Assembly (NCBI RefSeq): GCF_030409845.1
Contig: NZ_JAUFQQ010000003.1
Span: 2,046,001 to 2,110,000, forward strand
Source: Flavobacterium branchiarum
GTDB taxonomy: Bacteria; Bacteroidota; Bacteroidia; Flavobacteriales; Flavobacteriaceae
Direction: 5' to 3'
DNA: 64,000 nucleotides
Shown here one piece after another: positions 1-9,084 of the stretch; position 1 is the stretch's first letter, and every line of letters starts with the position of its first letter. The position numbers and the translations under genes were made by a program. The notes below the pieces were generated by a model that searched no databases, was not told where the DNA came from, and was given only the letters and a program-made list of their open reading frames with translations.

Positions 1-744
1 AAAAAAATATTCAGTGCAAAAATGAATAAGGATATTGAAACTGTAATAATCACACCTAAACTTAAAAAAGGAGCAACCTATAAAACTGTTTATATACTCC
101 ACGGTTATAGCGGAAATCCCGATAGAACTTACACAAAAGATATTCCAGATCTTGTTAGTAAATCTGAAATGTACCAAACCATCTATGTTTTACCCAATGG
201 AAATTTTAATAGTTGGTATGTAGATAGTCCTGTTGATAAAACTTCACAATATCAAACTTTTATCGGAAAAGAATTGGTGGAATATATAGATTCTAATTAT
301 CCATCAATTAAAAATAGAAAATTTAGAGGAATTTTAGGTTGGAGCATGGGCGGTTATGGGGCAACAAATATTGGAATAACTTATAAAAATACTTTTTCAA
401 TTGTCGGAAGTACTTGTGGAGCAATTGATTTTAATCGTTTTGGAGAAAACTTTCACAATTATCAAGTAGACAAGTTTCTGGGAGAGTATAAAAATTTACC
501 TCAGGAATATTTAACTTTTAATAAAGCTGATAAAATGAAAGAATCAAATCAATTTTATTACTTTGATTGCGGCACAGAAGATGGTCAAATGATTGATATG
601 AATAGGGATTTTCATCAACTTTTAACCAATCAAAAAATTGAGCATTTTTACATTGAATCTCGTGGAGGACATGACACTAATTATTGGAGTAAAGCACTGT
701 CTAATCAATTAGCTTTATTTGAAAATCAATTTAATATCCAATAA
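1..744 (+). CDS. Esterase D / S-formylglutathione hydrolase-like alpha/beta hydrolase (5' partial)
   Basis: Serine esterase of the esterase-D family with an alpha/beta-hydrolase fold. An oxyanion-type HGYSG motif is followed by the nucleophile elbow GWSMGG (Ser near residue 108 of the visible part). Candidate acid and base residues are the Asp in the FDCGTEDG segment and the His in SRGGHDTNYW. The frame stays open from base 1 to the first ATG at 22, and the residues encoded there (FSAKMNKDI) match the usual N-terminal strand of this family. The gene therefore begins left of the window, probably with a signal peptide, and the ATG at 22 is internal. The physiological substrate cannot be told from sequence. 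It ends before a strong hairpin terminator. Confidence 0.8.
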   Translation, partial: KKIFSAKMNKDIETVIITPKLKKGATYKTVYILHGYSGNPDRTYTKDIPDLVSKSEMYQTIYVLPNGNFNSWYVDSPVDKTSQYQTFIGKELVEYIDSNYPSIKNRKFRGILGWSMGGYGATNIGITYKNTFSIVGSTCGAIDFNRFGENFHNYQVDKFLGEYKNLPQEYLTFNKADKMKESNQFYYFDCGTEDGQMIDMNRDFHQLLTNQKIEHFYIESRGGHDTNYWSKALSNQLALFENQFNIQ

Positions 745-811
745 ATTAAAAATTGAAAATTTATTCTTGTTTTTGAATCTACGAAGTAGTAGGTAGTAAA
801 ATTAAAATAAA

Positions 812-858
812 AAAACACTACAGATTTGCTATGGCAAATACAACGTAGTGTTTTTTTT
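812..858. terminator. Bidirectional intrinsic terminator
   Basis: An AACACTAC/GTAGTGTT stem encloses a second stem (ATTTGC/GCAAAT). An A-run lies on the left and eight or more T on the right, so it can stop transcription from both the esterase (+) and the convergent DUF1810 gene (-). Confidence 0.8.
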
Positions 859-885
859 GAGTAAATAATCTATTGTAATACTGCT

Positions 886-1350
886 TTATAACAGTGTAGT
901 TGTTTCAATAGATTCCTTTATAATTGAATTAATAATGGACAAGGTAAGAGGATCTTTTTCTCCAGAGAAGAAGGCGTCCAGTACGTGCTGAAAAATTGGG
1001 TTGCTATTTTCTACCATGGTAAAAAGAGTCATCGAAGAGCGTAGCTTTCGTGATTCTAACTCTCCAAGGATAGATTCAATAGATTTCATTTTAAAAGTCA
1101 AAATCAATTCTGAGATCTCAATAAGATGCTTACCTAAAATCGGGTGAGCAACAAAATCTGTAGCTTCATTTAAATCTGTAATAGCATAAAATTTAGAAGT
1201 ATCGCTAGTGCCTAATCCTACAATTTGAGGGAAGATAAACCACATCCAGTGGGTTTCTTTTTTTCCCTTTTTTATTTCAGAAAGAGCAGTAAGATACAAC
1301 TGGTTTTGTGCTTCTAAAAAGCGGATTAAATCTTTGTTTGTGTTTGGCAT
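886..1350 (-). CDS. DUF1810 domain-containing protein
   Basis: Small soluble protein of about 154 residues matching the DUF1810 family: an N-terminal helix (RFLEAQN), the hallmark HWMWFIFPQ segment, then GLG and the FYAI and HPILG blocks, in family order. The function of the family is not established. The frame extends 11 codons further upstream to 1383, but the conserved part begins right after the ATG at 1350, so I use that start. It is monocistronic and faces the terminator shared with the esterase. No signal peptide or membrane segment is seen. Confidence 0.8.
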   Translation of the reverse strand: MPNTNKDLIRFLEAQNQLYLTALSEIKKGKKETHWMWFIFPQIVGLGTSDTSKFYAITDLNEATDFVAHPILGKHLIEISELILTFKMKSIESILGELESRKLRSSMTLFTMVENSNPIFQHVLDAFFSGEKDPLTLSIINSIIKESIETTTLL

Positions 1351-1729
1351 TATAATATCATGTTGGGTAAAAAAAGAGTGCAAAAGTACTTAAAAATATA
1401 GGTAAATCCAAATCAAAGACGCAGGTAGTGTGTGTTTTATGATGAAGTAGTGTAATATCTTACTTTAATTGTTGTATAAAATAACTTCAATTCTTAGTTG
1501 TAATTCAATAGTAAAATTACTCTAATTGTGACTTCATAACACCAATTGAAACTCCCTTGTATTCTTACTATGTTCACTTTATTTTTAAGTTCATGAACAC
1601 TACAAATATCTTACTTTAACCATTTATAGATTTCCTATTATTATTGATGATTTTAATGTGAAAATTGTAATTTTATTAGATAACAATTATTTTTTATGAA
1701 GTATAGTTATATCTTTACCTAAAATTTTG
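1351..1729. other. Gene-free stretch upstream of the riboswitch
   Basis: About 380 AT-rich bases without a plausible gene. A 15-base direct repeat, AATATCTTACTTTAA, occurs at 1454-1468 and 1605-1619. The promoter of the B12 operon should lie near its right end. A TATCTTTA-like -7 element is visible around 1709-1716, but I see no convincing -33 box, so no promoter is called. Confidence 0.4.
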
Positions 1730-1734
1730 GTCTA

Positions 1735-1935
1735 TTTTTTCTTAATAATTTAAGCAAAAATAGTTAAAAGGGAATCAGGTGTAAATCCTGAACAGGCCCG
1801 CTACTGTAAGTTCTATATAAGTCTTTAAACGTTACTTATGTCACTGTTTGCTCCAGCAAATGGGAAGGCAGTTTTAAAGATAGAATAAGTCAGGAGACCT
1901 GCCAAAATCACATAGTTTAAAACTTTCGAGGAACA
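1735..1935 (+). promoter_or_regulatory. Cobalamin (B12) riboswitch
   Basis: The conserved blocks of the adenosylcobalamin-type aptamer appear in order. They are a GGTGTAAATCCTGA-type stem near 1779-1792, the invariant core GCCCGCTACTGTAA near 1796-1810, the CACTG...GGGAAGGC arm at about 1841-1869, and the closing AAGTCAGGAGACCTGCC box at 1887-1902. It sits 100 bp upstream of a BtuB-like receptor and is followed by a terminator-type hairpin. This predicts that bound cobalamin switches off the downstream surface-uptake operon. Confidence 0.95.
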
Positions 1936-1954
1936 AAGTTGAAGAACAAGAAAA

Positions 1955-1986
1955 CACCCTATTATTTTATAATGGGCTTTTTTTCT
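1955..1986 (+). terminator. Riboswitch expression-platform terminator
   Basis: The hairpin is CCC(T)ATTA with TAATGGG, with a single T bulge, followed directly by a run of seven T interrupted by one C. It lies between the aptamer and the start codon at 2037, consistent with transcriptional rather than translational control. The antiterminator pairing was not worked out. Confidence 0.7.
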
Positions 1987-2036
1987 TATGATTCTGTTTT
2001 ATTATACCTCGCTAAGTTTTTATAATTTATTAAGTG

Positions 2037-4085
2037 ATGTATAATAGAAAAAAAAGATTCTTATTTATTTTTACGTTGTGTGCCCCATTCGTGCTTTATT
2101 CTCAAGCATCAAATGATAGTATTCGACCTTTAAAAGAAGTAATTCTAAAAGGAAAACCTTTTCAAGAAGTAATTCCAGTACAAAGTCTTTCAGGGAAATT
2201 ACTAGAAAATTTAGCCAGCCATAATGTTGCCGATGCCCTTCGCTACTTTGCTGGAACTCAAATTAAAGATTACGGAGGACTTGGAGGACTTAAAACAGTC
2301 GATGTACGTAATATGGGTACCCATCATGTGGGTGTTTTTTATGATGGAATTCAATTGGGTAATGCCCAGAATGGAGTTACTGATTTAGGTAAATATTCCT
2401 TAGACGATATGGAGTCGCTTACGATGTATAATGGACAGAAAAGTGAAATTTTTCAGTCGGCAAAGGACTTTGCGGCAGCTTCAGCAATTTATCTAAAAAC
2501 AAAACGCCCTGTTTTTGATGATAATAAAAAGACACATTTGTTAGTACGCTATAAAACGATGTCTATAAATTACAACAATCCTTCTTTTAGATGGGAACAA
2601 AAATTAAGTGATAAAGTAAGCATGAGTGTAAGCTCAGAATACATCAAATCAAACGGTCAGTACAAATTTAGATATAAAAGAGACAATCAAGATGGTACCG
2701 TGGCATATGATACTACAGCAACAAGGCATAATAGTGATATAGAAGCATTACGATTTGAATCAGGTATTTATGGTAAAATCAATAACGGTACGTGGGATGC
2801 AAAGGTGTATTACTATGATTCTGATAGGGGAGCACCAGGAGCTATTGTTGAAAACAAGTTTTCAGATGGATTCAGACAAACTGATAAGAATTTCTTCGCA
2901 CAAGCATCTATAATAAAGGATTTTACAAAAAAATATAAATTTCAGGCAAAGCTTAAATATGCAGATGATTACACACATTATGTTGCACGAGATACCACAA
3001 GCATATTAGGCGAAATAGTAACAGAAGGAGCACAGTCCGATGATAGTTATTATCAAAAAGAAATATATTTCTCTGCAGTAAATATGTACAGCATATTACA
3101 TACGTGGGACGTTTCGCTATCAACCGATTTTCAATACAATAAATTAGACGCAACAAGAAAAGGAATACAAACGCAGTTTTCGTTTCCGCAACGCTATACG
3201 GCATTATTTTCATTAGCAAGTTCTCTTAGAGTTGGACAATTTAAGGCTTTAGGTAGTCTTGTTGGGACTTATGTGCAGGAAGAAGTACGTTATAACGCCA
3301 AAGCGCCAGATAAAAAAGAGTTGACTCCTGCTTTGTTTATTAGTTATACCCCTTTTAAAGATTATGACTTTAATATTAGAGCATTTGCAAAGCGCATATT
3401 TAGAATGCCAACTTTTAATGATTTATATTATACTATGGTTGGTTCTAGTACACTACGACCTGAATATATGAATCAATACGATATTGGTTTTACTTATAAT
3501 TTGCCCGCAGGAAAAAGTTTCTTTGATAAATTTTCTATTCAAGCAGATGCCTATTATACTGATACTAAAGACAAAATAGTAGCAGCTCCTACAGGAAATT
3601 TATTTCGTTGGATGATGACAAACATGGGACAAGTAAAAGGACATGGTATTGAAACGGTTATCAATATGGGAAAACAGATTAATAAATTAAATCTAACCGC
3701 CAATCTAACATATACTTATTCAGAAAGCAGGGATTATACAAAATTTTTAGGCTTAGAAACTTCGTCATATGGAGATCAAATTCCTTACACACCATGGCAT
3801 AGTGGATCTGGAATCCTAAATGCTAACTATGGATCTTGGAATTTTAACTACAGCTTTATTTACGTTGGAAAACGATACAATGGAAATGTAAATAATATAA
3901 AGGTGAATGAAGTTCAACCTTGGTATACTCATGACTTGTCGCTACAAAAATCTTTTGCACTTAGCCATTATCTAATAAAAGGAACTGTAGAAGTTAATAA
4001 TCTTCTTAACCAGCATTACGAGGTTATATACAATTATCCTATGCCGGGTCGTACACTAAAATTTATAATCAGTATTGAGCTATGA
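2037..4085 (+). CDS. btuB: TonB-dependent outer-membrane cobalamin receptor (BtuB-like)
   Basis: TonB-dependent outer-membrane receptor of about 682 residues, predicted to import cobalamin. A signal peptide (LFIFTLCAPFVLYSQA) is followed directly by the plug domain (DALRYFAGTQIKDYGGLGG, then VDVRNMG and YDGIQLGNAQ), without the N-terminal carboxypeptidase-like extension found in SusC proteins. A 22-strand-type barrel follows, ending in the aromatic C-terminal strand LKFIISIEL. The B12 assignment rests on the riboswitch immediately upstream and the BtuG-like gene immediately downstream. A GTG precedes the ATG by one codon; I chose the ATG. The stop overlaps the next start as ATGA, indicating translational coupling. 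Confidence 0.85.
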   Translation: MYNRKKRFLFIFTLCAPFVLYSQASNDSIRPLKEVILKGKPFQEVIPVQSLSGKLLENLASHNVADALRYFAGTQIKDYGGLGGLKTVDVRNMGTHHVGVFYDGIQLGNAQNGVTDLGKYSLDDMESLTMYNGQKSEIFQSAKDFAAASAIYLKTKRPVFDDNKKTHLLVRYKTMSINYNNPSFRWEQKLSDKVSMSVSSEYIKSNGQYKFRYKRDNQDGTVAYDTTATRHNSDIEALRFESGIYGKINNGTWDAKVYYYDSDRGAPGAIVENKFSDGFRQTDKNFFAQASIIKDFTKKYKFQAKLKYADDYTHYVARDTTSILGEIVTEGAQSDDSYYQKEIYFSAVNMYSILHTWDVSLSTDFQYNKLDATRKGIQTQFSFPQRYTALFSLASSLRVGQFKALGSLVGTYVQEEVRYNAKAPDKKELTPALFISYTPFKDYDFNIRAFAKRIFRMPTFNDLYYTMVGSSTLRPEYMNQYDIGFTYNLPAGKSFFDKFSIQADAYYTDTKDKIVAAPTGNLFRWMMTNMGQVKGHGIETVINMGKQINKLNLTANLTYTYSESRDYTKFLGLETSSYGDQIPYTPWHSGSGILNANYGSWNFNYSFIYVGKRYNGNVNNIKVNEVQPWYTHDLSLQKSFALSHYLIKGTVEVNNLLNQHYEVIYNYPMPGRTLKFIISIEL

Positions 4086-5230
4086 GAAAGACAATCACAA
4101 AATTACTATTAGGCATATTTGTAGCTCTTGCCTTTATTTCTTGTAGAGAAGATGAAGTTATTTTTCTTTCTTCGGATAAGAGCGTTGCTGCACCAAGAAG
4201 CGATGGAAATATAGAAGGTTTTTATCTTCTTAACGAGGGCAATATGGGAATGAACAGAGCAAGCATAGATGTATTTAATTACCGAACAGGTAACTATACA
4301 ACCGATGTTTATTCTGAACGCAATCCAACTGTTGTTAAAGAGTTAGGTGATGTAGGAAACGATATAAAAATATATGGTAATAAAGTTTATGCAGTAATCA
4401 ATTGCTCCAATAAGGTAGAAGTAATTGATAAATGGACTTCAAAACGCATAAAAAAAATAGATATTCCAAATTGTCGTTATGTTGCTTTTTATAAAGACAA
4501 AGCGTATGTAAGTTCTTATTCTGGTCCTGTGGCCATAAACCCAAATGCAGAAATAGGCTTTATTGCAGAAATTGATACTACATCATTAGAAATAAAACGT
4601 AAAGTAAACGTTGGCTATCAGCCTGAGCAAATGGTAGTACATAACGGAAAATTATATGTTGCTAATTCTGGTGGCTATAGAGTCCCTAATTATGACAGAA
4701 CAGTATCTGTAATTGACCTTGCTACATTTACTGAAATAAAAAAAATAGATGTAGGTATCAATCTCAATAGCATGCAAATAGATTCTCGTGGTGATATTTA
4801 TGTTAGTTCAAGAGGTGATTATTACAACACACCATCGAATCTTTTTGTAATTGACACAAAAACAGATGAGAAAAAACAGCAACTGGATATACCGGTTATG
4901 GGTATGTGTCTCGTAGATGATTTGCTATATCATTATAGTGTTTCGTGGAGCTACCTTACCAATAGCAACAAAGTAAGCTATGGAATATTAGACACAAAGA
5001 CAAAAAAGGTAATTAGTAATCAGATAATTACAGATGGCACTGACAAACAGATTATGATTCCTTACGGTTTACAAGTAAATCCCGAAACAAAAGAAATATA
5101 CATAACCGATGCACAGAATTATGTTGTTACAGGTTATATCTACTGTTTTACTCCAGATGGAAAATTAAAATGGAAAACTACAGCAGGAAACATTCCAGCT
5201 CATATCGCATTTATAACCAAAAATAAATAA
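4082..5230 (+). CDS. btuG: BtuG-like B12-binding beta-propeller surface lipoprotein
   Basis: Lipoprotein of 382 residues with lipobox AFISC (Cys about 21) followed by the acidic REDE, which fits surface export in Bacteroidota. The mature part is a YncE/DUF5074-like beta-propeller: repeated blades of the type KVYAVINCSNKVEVIDKW, KLYVANSGG and DIYVSSRGDYY. In gut Bacteroides, BtuG is a seven-bladed propeller that captures B12 with very high affinity and caps BtuB (established knowledge). The four-base overlap with the receptor gene, the riboswitch and the fold together make this the BtuG counterpart. Direct B12 binding is inferred. A generic YncE-like lipoprotein is the alternative. Confidence 0.8.
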   Translation: MRKTITKLLLGIFVALAFISCREDEVIFLSSDKSVAAPRSDGNIEGFYLLNEGNMGMNRASIDVFNYRTGNYTTDVYSERNPTVVKELGDVGNDIKIYGNKVYAVINCSNKVEVIDKWTSKRIKKIDIPNCRYVAFYKDKAYVSSYSGPVAINPNAEIGFIAEIDTTSLEIKRKVNVGYQPEQMVVHNGKLYVANSGGYRVPNYDRTVSVIDLATFTEIKKIDVGINLNSMQIDSRGDIYVSSRGDYYNTPSNLFVIDTKTDEKKQQLDIPVMGMCLVDDLLYHYSVSWSYLTNSNKVSYGILDTKTKKVISNQIITDGTDKQIMIPYGLQVNPETKEIYITDAQNYVVTGYIYCFTPDGKLKWKTTAGNIPAHIAFITKNK

Positions 5231-5236
5231 TAAAAC

Positions 5237-6523
5237 ATGAATTATAAAATTTTAGAATATTTGAAAACGCTATTATTTTTATTTCTAGCGATTGCAGTTA
5301 CTAATTGCTCGAGTAGTGATGAAAACTCAGATGATAAAAAGCCGCCACTCGCAAACAATGAATTTAGCACACAAAGAGCTACAATAACTCCCATTACTAT
5401 CAATAATAGTGTCAGTGCAGATGCTACCTATAAATGGAGTGTAACAACTGCTCCTTCTGATAATTACTCTTTGGCTAATACCGAAACAAAAGAAGCCTTA
5501 TTTGTAGCAACAGACATTGGAGTTTATGAATTGGAAGTTGTTATAAATGATAAAGGTACCACACAAACCCAAAAGGTTAAAGTAACTGTTAGCAAAGAAA
5601 CTAAAGAGTATAAAACCTATATCGCCAAAGTATTTGACTTTAAGCCAGCACCAGGTCAATTTATAAACGATTTGCCTTCGGCTAATGACGGAGAGACTTA
5701 TGATAAAATTTTAAGCCGAGCGAATTCTTTCTTAACTAAGAAAAATGGAGACTTAATTTCGCTTGGCGCATTTGGAGGTTATATTGTTTTTGGATTTGAT
5801 CACACGATTGCAAATGTAAAAGGAAAACGTGATTTTAGAGTTTTGGGTAATGCGTTTTGGGCAGAGGCTAATCCTAATCCAGATTCAAATATGCGTGGTG
5901 GCAGCAGCGAAGCAGGAGTTATAATGGTGTCGTATGATAAAAACAAAAATGGATTACCTGATGATGAATGGTACGAGATAGAAGGAGCAGGGCACAAAAT
6001 GGAAAAAACCATCCAAAATTATGAAATTACTTATTACAGACCTGACCCAAATAAAACTCCCGTTCCTGGAGGTGGTACAGGTACAGTTCTTTTTACGGAT
6101 ATAGAATACATATTATGGAAAGACAATCAAGGTAAAACTGGATATTTAGCACAAAATAACGCTTACAATCACTCTTTAGATTATTGGCCAAAATGGCTAA
6201 AAGACCAAGACAAAATCACTTTTAAAGGCACAAGATTACCCGATAATGCGGTTGATGAAAGTGGTACTGGAAGCTATTATGTTCAATATGCTTTTTTATA
6301 CGGATATGCTGATAATGCACCTAATAACGACAATGATTCAGCAATAGATATTGATTGGGCAATAGACAAAAACGGAAATAAAATTCACCTTCCAGGAATT
6401 GATTTTGTAAAAGTTTATAATGGTCTTAATCAGCAAGCTGGATGGCTAGGAGAAACTTCTACCGAAATAATGGGAGCAACCGACTTGCATCTTTTGGGAG
6501 AAAATATTCCTACCAGACCATAA
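5237..6523 (+). CDS. PKD-like surface lipoprotein, B12-operon paralogue 1
   Basis: Lipoprotein of 428 residues: lipobox Cys about 24, then a Ser/Asp-rich export-type segment (SSSDENSDD). Residues about 45-118 form a PKD/Ig-like domain (YKWSV...VYELEVVINDKG). The remaining roughly 300 residues form a conserved domain shared with the next two genes. Its landmarks are FKPAPGQF, GAFGGYIVFGFDHT near 177, the EF-hand-like loop DKNKNGLPDDEW near 233, IDIDWAIDKNGNK near 369 and LPGIDFVKVYN. The first loop (D-x-N-x-N-G) and the later DKNGN suggest calcium binding. It starts seven bases after btuG, so it is co-transcribed under the B12 riboswitch. A role in cobalamin capture is inferred from position only. 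Confidence 0.75.
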   Translation: MNYKILEYLKTLLFLFLAIAVTNCSSSDENSDDKKPPLANNEFSTQRATITPITINNSVSADATYKWSVTTAPSDNYSLANTETKEALFVATDIGVYELEVVINDKGTTQTQKVKVTVSKETKEYKTYIAKVFDFKPAPGQFINDLPSANDGETYDKILSRANSFLTKKNGDLISLGAFGGYIVFGFDHTIANVKGKRDFRVLGNAFWAEANPNPDSNMRGGSSEAGVIMVSYDKNKNGLPDDEWYEIEGAGHKMEKTIQNYEITYYRPDPNKTPVPGGGTGTVLFTDIEYILWKDNQGKTGYLAQNNAYNHSLDYWPKWLKDQDKITFKGTRLPDNAVDESGTGSYYVQYAFLYGYADNAPNNDNDSAIDIDWAIDKNGNKIHLPGIDFVKVYNGLNQQAGWLGETSTEIMGATDLHLLGENIPTRP

Positions 6524-6564
6524 ATTAAATAGTACGTTAAATTTTAAATTATTATACCAAAACC

Positions 6565-7797
6565 ATGAAGAAAAACTTTACCCATTTGTTATTCATTGCC
6601 TTCTTAGTTATAGGATGTAGCAGCAATGATGATGATGCAAAAACAGGAGAAGAGGGCATAAAAGCTACTGAAATTACTCTTAAAGAAAAACATGATATAA
6701 ATACTCTTACTGTATTAAATATTACTGGTTCAACTACTAAAAACAACCCAACTTTTGAATGGGTGATTACAAAAAATCCAATTAACACAAAAACGGATTC
6801 TATTGTTGGAAATTCTAAAGACTTAAGGTTTATTGCATTATACGCAGGTACCTACGAACTAACATTGAATGTTGCCGCAGATGGAAAAAAAGGAAGCAAA
6901 AAAACAGTCATAAATGTTACTAACGAGGTAAAAAATTACAGTCCGTATGTAACAAGTATTTTTGATTTTAGTCCTGCACCAGGTACGTTTGCCAATGATT
7001 TTTATAAAGTTGGTTTTACAAAAGAAGATGTAATGCGAATTGCATTAGGTAGAATTAATGAAACTAGTGTAGGTTACCCGATAGACTTAGGAGGATTTGG
7101 AGGATCAATTGTTATAGGATTTGATCATACAATTGTGAATGTCTCTGGAGAAAAAGACTTAAGAATTTATGGAGGTACTTTAACTGATAAAGCCGACCCA
7201 CCAGCACCAGGATTAATATATGTTGCCTACGATAAAAATGGTAATGGAAAGCCTGATGATGATGAGTGGTATGAAATAATTGGTAGCCAACATACTAAAG
7301 AGAATACGGTTAAGAATTTTAAAGTTACTTATCATAAACCCGCAAATGGAAAGCCTGTAGTTGTAGGTGGCCCTAATGACCCTTTCTTAGACCGTGAACA
7401 TTTATTCTGTGAAAATAGTGCAGGAGAAACCTATTACTTACCAAGGTCTAAAGGAAAAAAAGAATATTACCCATTATGGGCTTCTCAAAATACAGTTGCT
7501 TATGAAGGGCTTAAATTAAATGTCAATTTTCAACCTGCTCGTGCTGGACAAACTACATTATGGAATTATAACGCTCCTGAATGGGGATATGTAAATGCAG
7601 TAAACCCAGATATTGATATTGATTGGGCGGTAGACAAAAACGGAAATAAGGCAAACCTGCCTGGAATAAATTTTATAAAAATTGTTAACTGTATTAGCGA
7701 GCCAATGGGACTTTGTCATCAGCAGTCATCTATGGCAACAAAATTCTCTGGAGCAGCAGATCTTCATATATTAAAAAAATATAATCTAAGAAAATAA
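6565..7797 (+). CDS. PKD-like surface lipoprotein, B12-operon paralogue 2
   Basis: Lipoprotein of 410 residues with lipobox VIGC (Cys about 18) and the acidic export signal SSNDDD. The architecture equals that of its left neighbour: a PKD-like domain (FEWVITKNP...YELTLNVA), then FSPAPGTF, GGFGGSIVIGFDHT, the loop DKNGNGKPDDDEW, IDIDWAVDKNGNK and LPGINFIK. One extra Asp in the calcium-loop-like motif distinguishes it from paralogue 1. Near the C-terminus it has a Cys pair (NCISEPMGLC) not seen in the other two copies, possibly a disulfide. Part of the riboswitch-controlled array; the function is unknown. Confidence 0.75.
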   Translation: MKKNFTHLLFIAFLVIGCSSNDDDAKTGEEGIKATEITLKEKHDINTLTVLNITGSTTKNNPTFEWVITKNPINTKTDSIVGNSKDLRFIALYAGTYELTLNVAADGKKGSKKTVINVTNEVKNYSPYVTSIFDFSPAPGTFANDFYKVGFTKEDVMRIALGRINETSVGYPIDLGGFGGSIVIGFDHTIVNVSGEKDLRIYGGTLTDKADPPAPGLIYVAYDKNGNGKPDDDEWYEIIGSQHTKENTVKNFKVTYHKPANGKPVVVGGPNDPFLDREHLFCENSAGETYYLPRSKGKKEYYPLWASQNTVAYEGLKLNVNFQPARAGQTTLWNYNAPEWGYVNAVNPDIDIDWAVDKNGNKANLPGINFIKIVNCISEPMGLCHQQSSMATKFSGAADLHILKKYNLRK

Positions 7798-7809
7798 AAG
7801 AATAAAAAC

Positions 7810-9033
7810 ATGAATAAGTATATCAAATATAGTTTGTGTGCATTGGTTGTAAGCGTTTTATATTGCTGTAGTAACGATGACTCAAAACCAGATCCAGTTG
7901 CGCCACCACCCGTTTTAGAAGCTTCTTTAGCAATAAAATTAGAGTCTAATTTTACAACAGAAAGATACAAAGTAGCAGTCCTTAGCCCTGAAGTTAGTAT
8001 AGAAAACGCAAACAATGCTGTTGCACAATATAAATGGACAGTTAAAACGCCTGGTAAAAGTGGTGTTATCAAAGACTCAATTATCGGTGACACAAAAGAA
8101 TTAAGCTTCATAATGCCAAAATCAGGCGATTACTCGGTAGACTTTTCAGTTACATTGGGTAAACTAGTGAAACAAGCAACAACTAAGGTATCGGTTTCTG
8201 AAACAGGTAAAAAATACACTTCTAGTTTAGTATCGATTATAGATTATTTACCATCTCCTTGTTATAATATGGATGATTATCCGTTTGCGACCAAAGCAGA
8301 GGCTATAGAACAAATGAAGTTCAACCTTGATGACGAATCACCAGTACCATTAGGCACATTTGGAGGTTATGTTGTAGTTGGTTTTGATCACACAGTAATA
8401 AACGCTTACGGTAAACGTGATTTTATAGTTAAAATGTCTACTGCTAGTAGTTTAAAATTATCACCAGTTAGCATTTATGTTGCTTATGACAAAAACAAAA
8501 ATGGTATTCCTGATGCAGATGAGTGGTATGAAATAGCAGGAAGCGAACACTATAAATCGACTACTATTAAAAATTATGAGGTTACTTATTTTAAACCAGA
8601 TCCGAATAAAGCTCCTGTAGCAGGTAAAGCAAACTGGCAATATGATAAAGAATACCTTAAATGGACAGATAACAAAAATGCGTCAGGAACCATTACAAAA
8701 ACAGAAAGATGGACTTATTCTGATTATTTCCCACAATGGATGGGGGGTAGTTATACAGTAAAAGGAACAAAACTAAATATTCCTGTAAAAGATGTTAGTG
8801 ATGGTGAAGGCTTAAAATTTAACGTGGGAACCTATGATTGGGGCTATGGCGGAATAAAAGATCCTACAATAGATATTAGCTGGGCTGTAGATGCAAACGG
8901 GAAAAAAGTGCATTTGCCTGGAATTGATTTTGTGAAAGTTTATGTATCCACATTTGTTGAATTAGGTTCTTTAGACCTACTTACCAATTATTTTGAAAAA
9001 GCAGAAGATATCAATTTTGTTAAGACTAAATAA
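7810..9033 (+). CDS. PKD-like surface lipoprotein, B12-operon paralogue 3
   Basis: Lipoprotein of 407 residues (lipobox around Cys 19-20, then SNDDSKPD). Same two-part layout: a PKD/Ig-like domain (YKWTVKTPG...GDYSVDFSV), then GTFGGYVVVGFDHT, the loop DKNKNGIPDADEW, IDISWAVDANGKK and LPGIDFVKVY. It diverges most at the second loop, where DKNGNK becomes DANGKK, weakening the case for a second metal site. It starts 12 bases after paralogue 2. Three tandem copies that differ outside the motifs suggest old duplication followed by specialisation, perhaps for different corrinoids or for docking to the receptor. This is inference only. Confidence 0.75.
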   Translation: MNKYIKYSLCALVVSVLYCCSNDDSKPDPVAPPPVLEASLAIKLESNFTTERYKVAVLSPEVSIENANNAVAQYKWTVKTPGKSGVIKDSIIGDTKELSFIMPKSGDYSVDFSVTLGKLVKQATTKVSVSETGKKYTSSLVSIIDYLPSPCYNMDDYPFATKAEAIEQMKFNLDDESPVPLGTFGGYVVVGFDHTVINAYGKRDFIVKMSTASSLKLSPVSIYVAYDKNKNGIPDADEWYEIAGSEHYKSTTIKNYEVTYFKPDPNKAPVAGKANWQYDKEYLKWTDNKNASGTITKTERWTYSDYFPQWMGGSYTVKGTKLNIPVKDVSDGEGLKFNVGTYDWGYGGIKDPTIDISWAVDANGKKVHLPGIDFVKVYVSTFVELGSLDLLTNYFEKAEDINFVKTK

Positions 9034-9084
9034 TTAAAAATCATTTTATAGTAAAAGTATATTAACCCCCTAATTTTATATATA

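Noticed and set aside
2953..3219. Minus-strand open frame inside the BtuB-like gene
   Set aside because: It is fully overlapped by a well-supported receptor gene, has low-complexity Leu/Cys-rich content and no family resemblance. The same holds for the other antisense frames inside recognised genes, such as 21654-22118 and 45062-45463.
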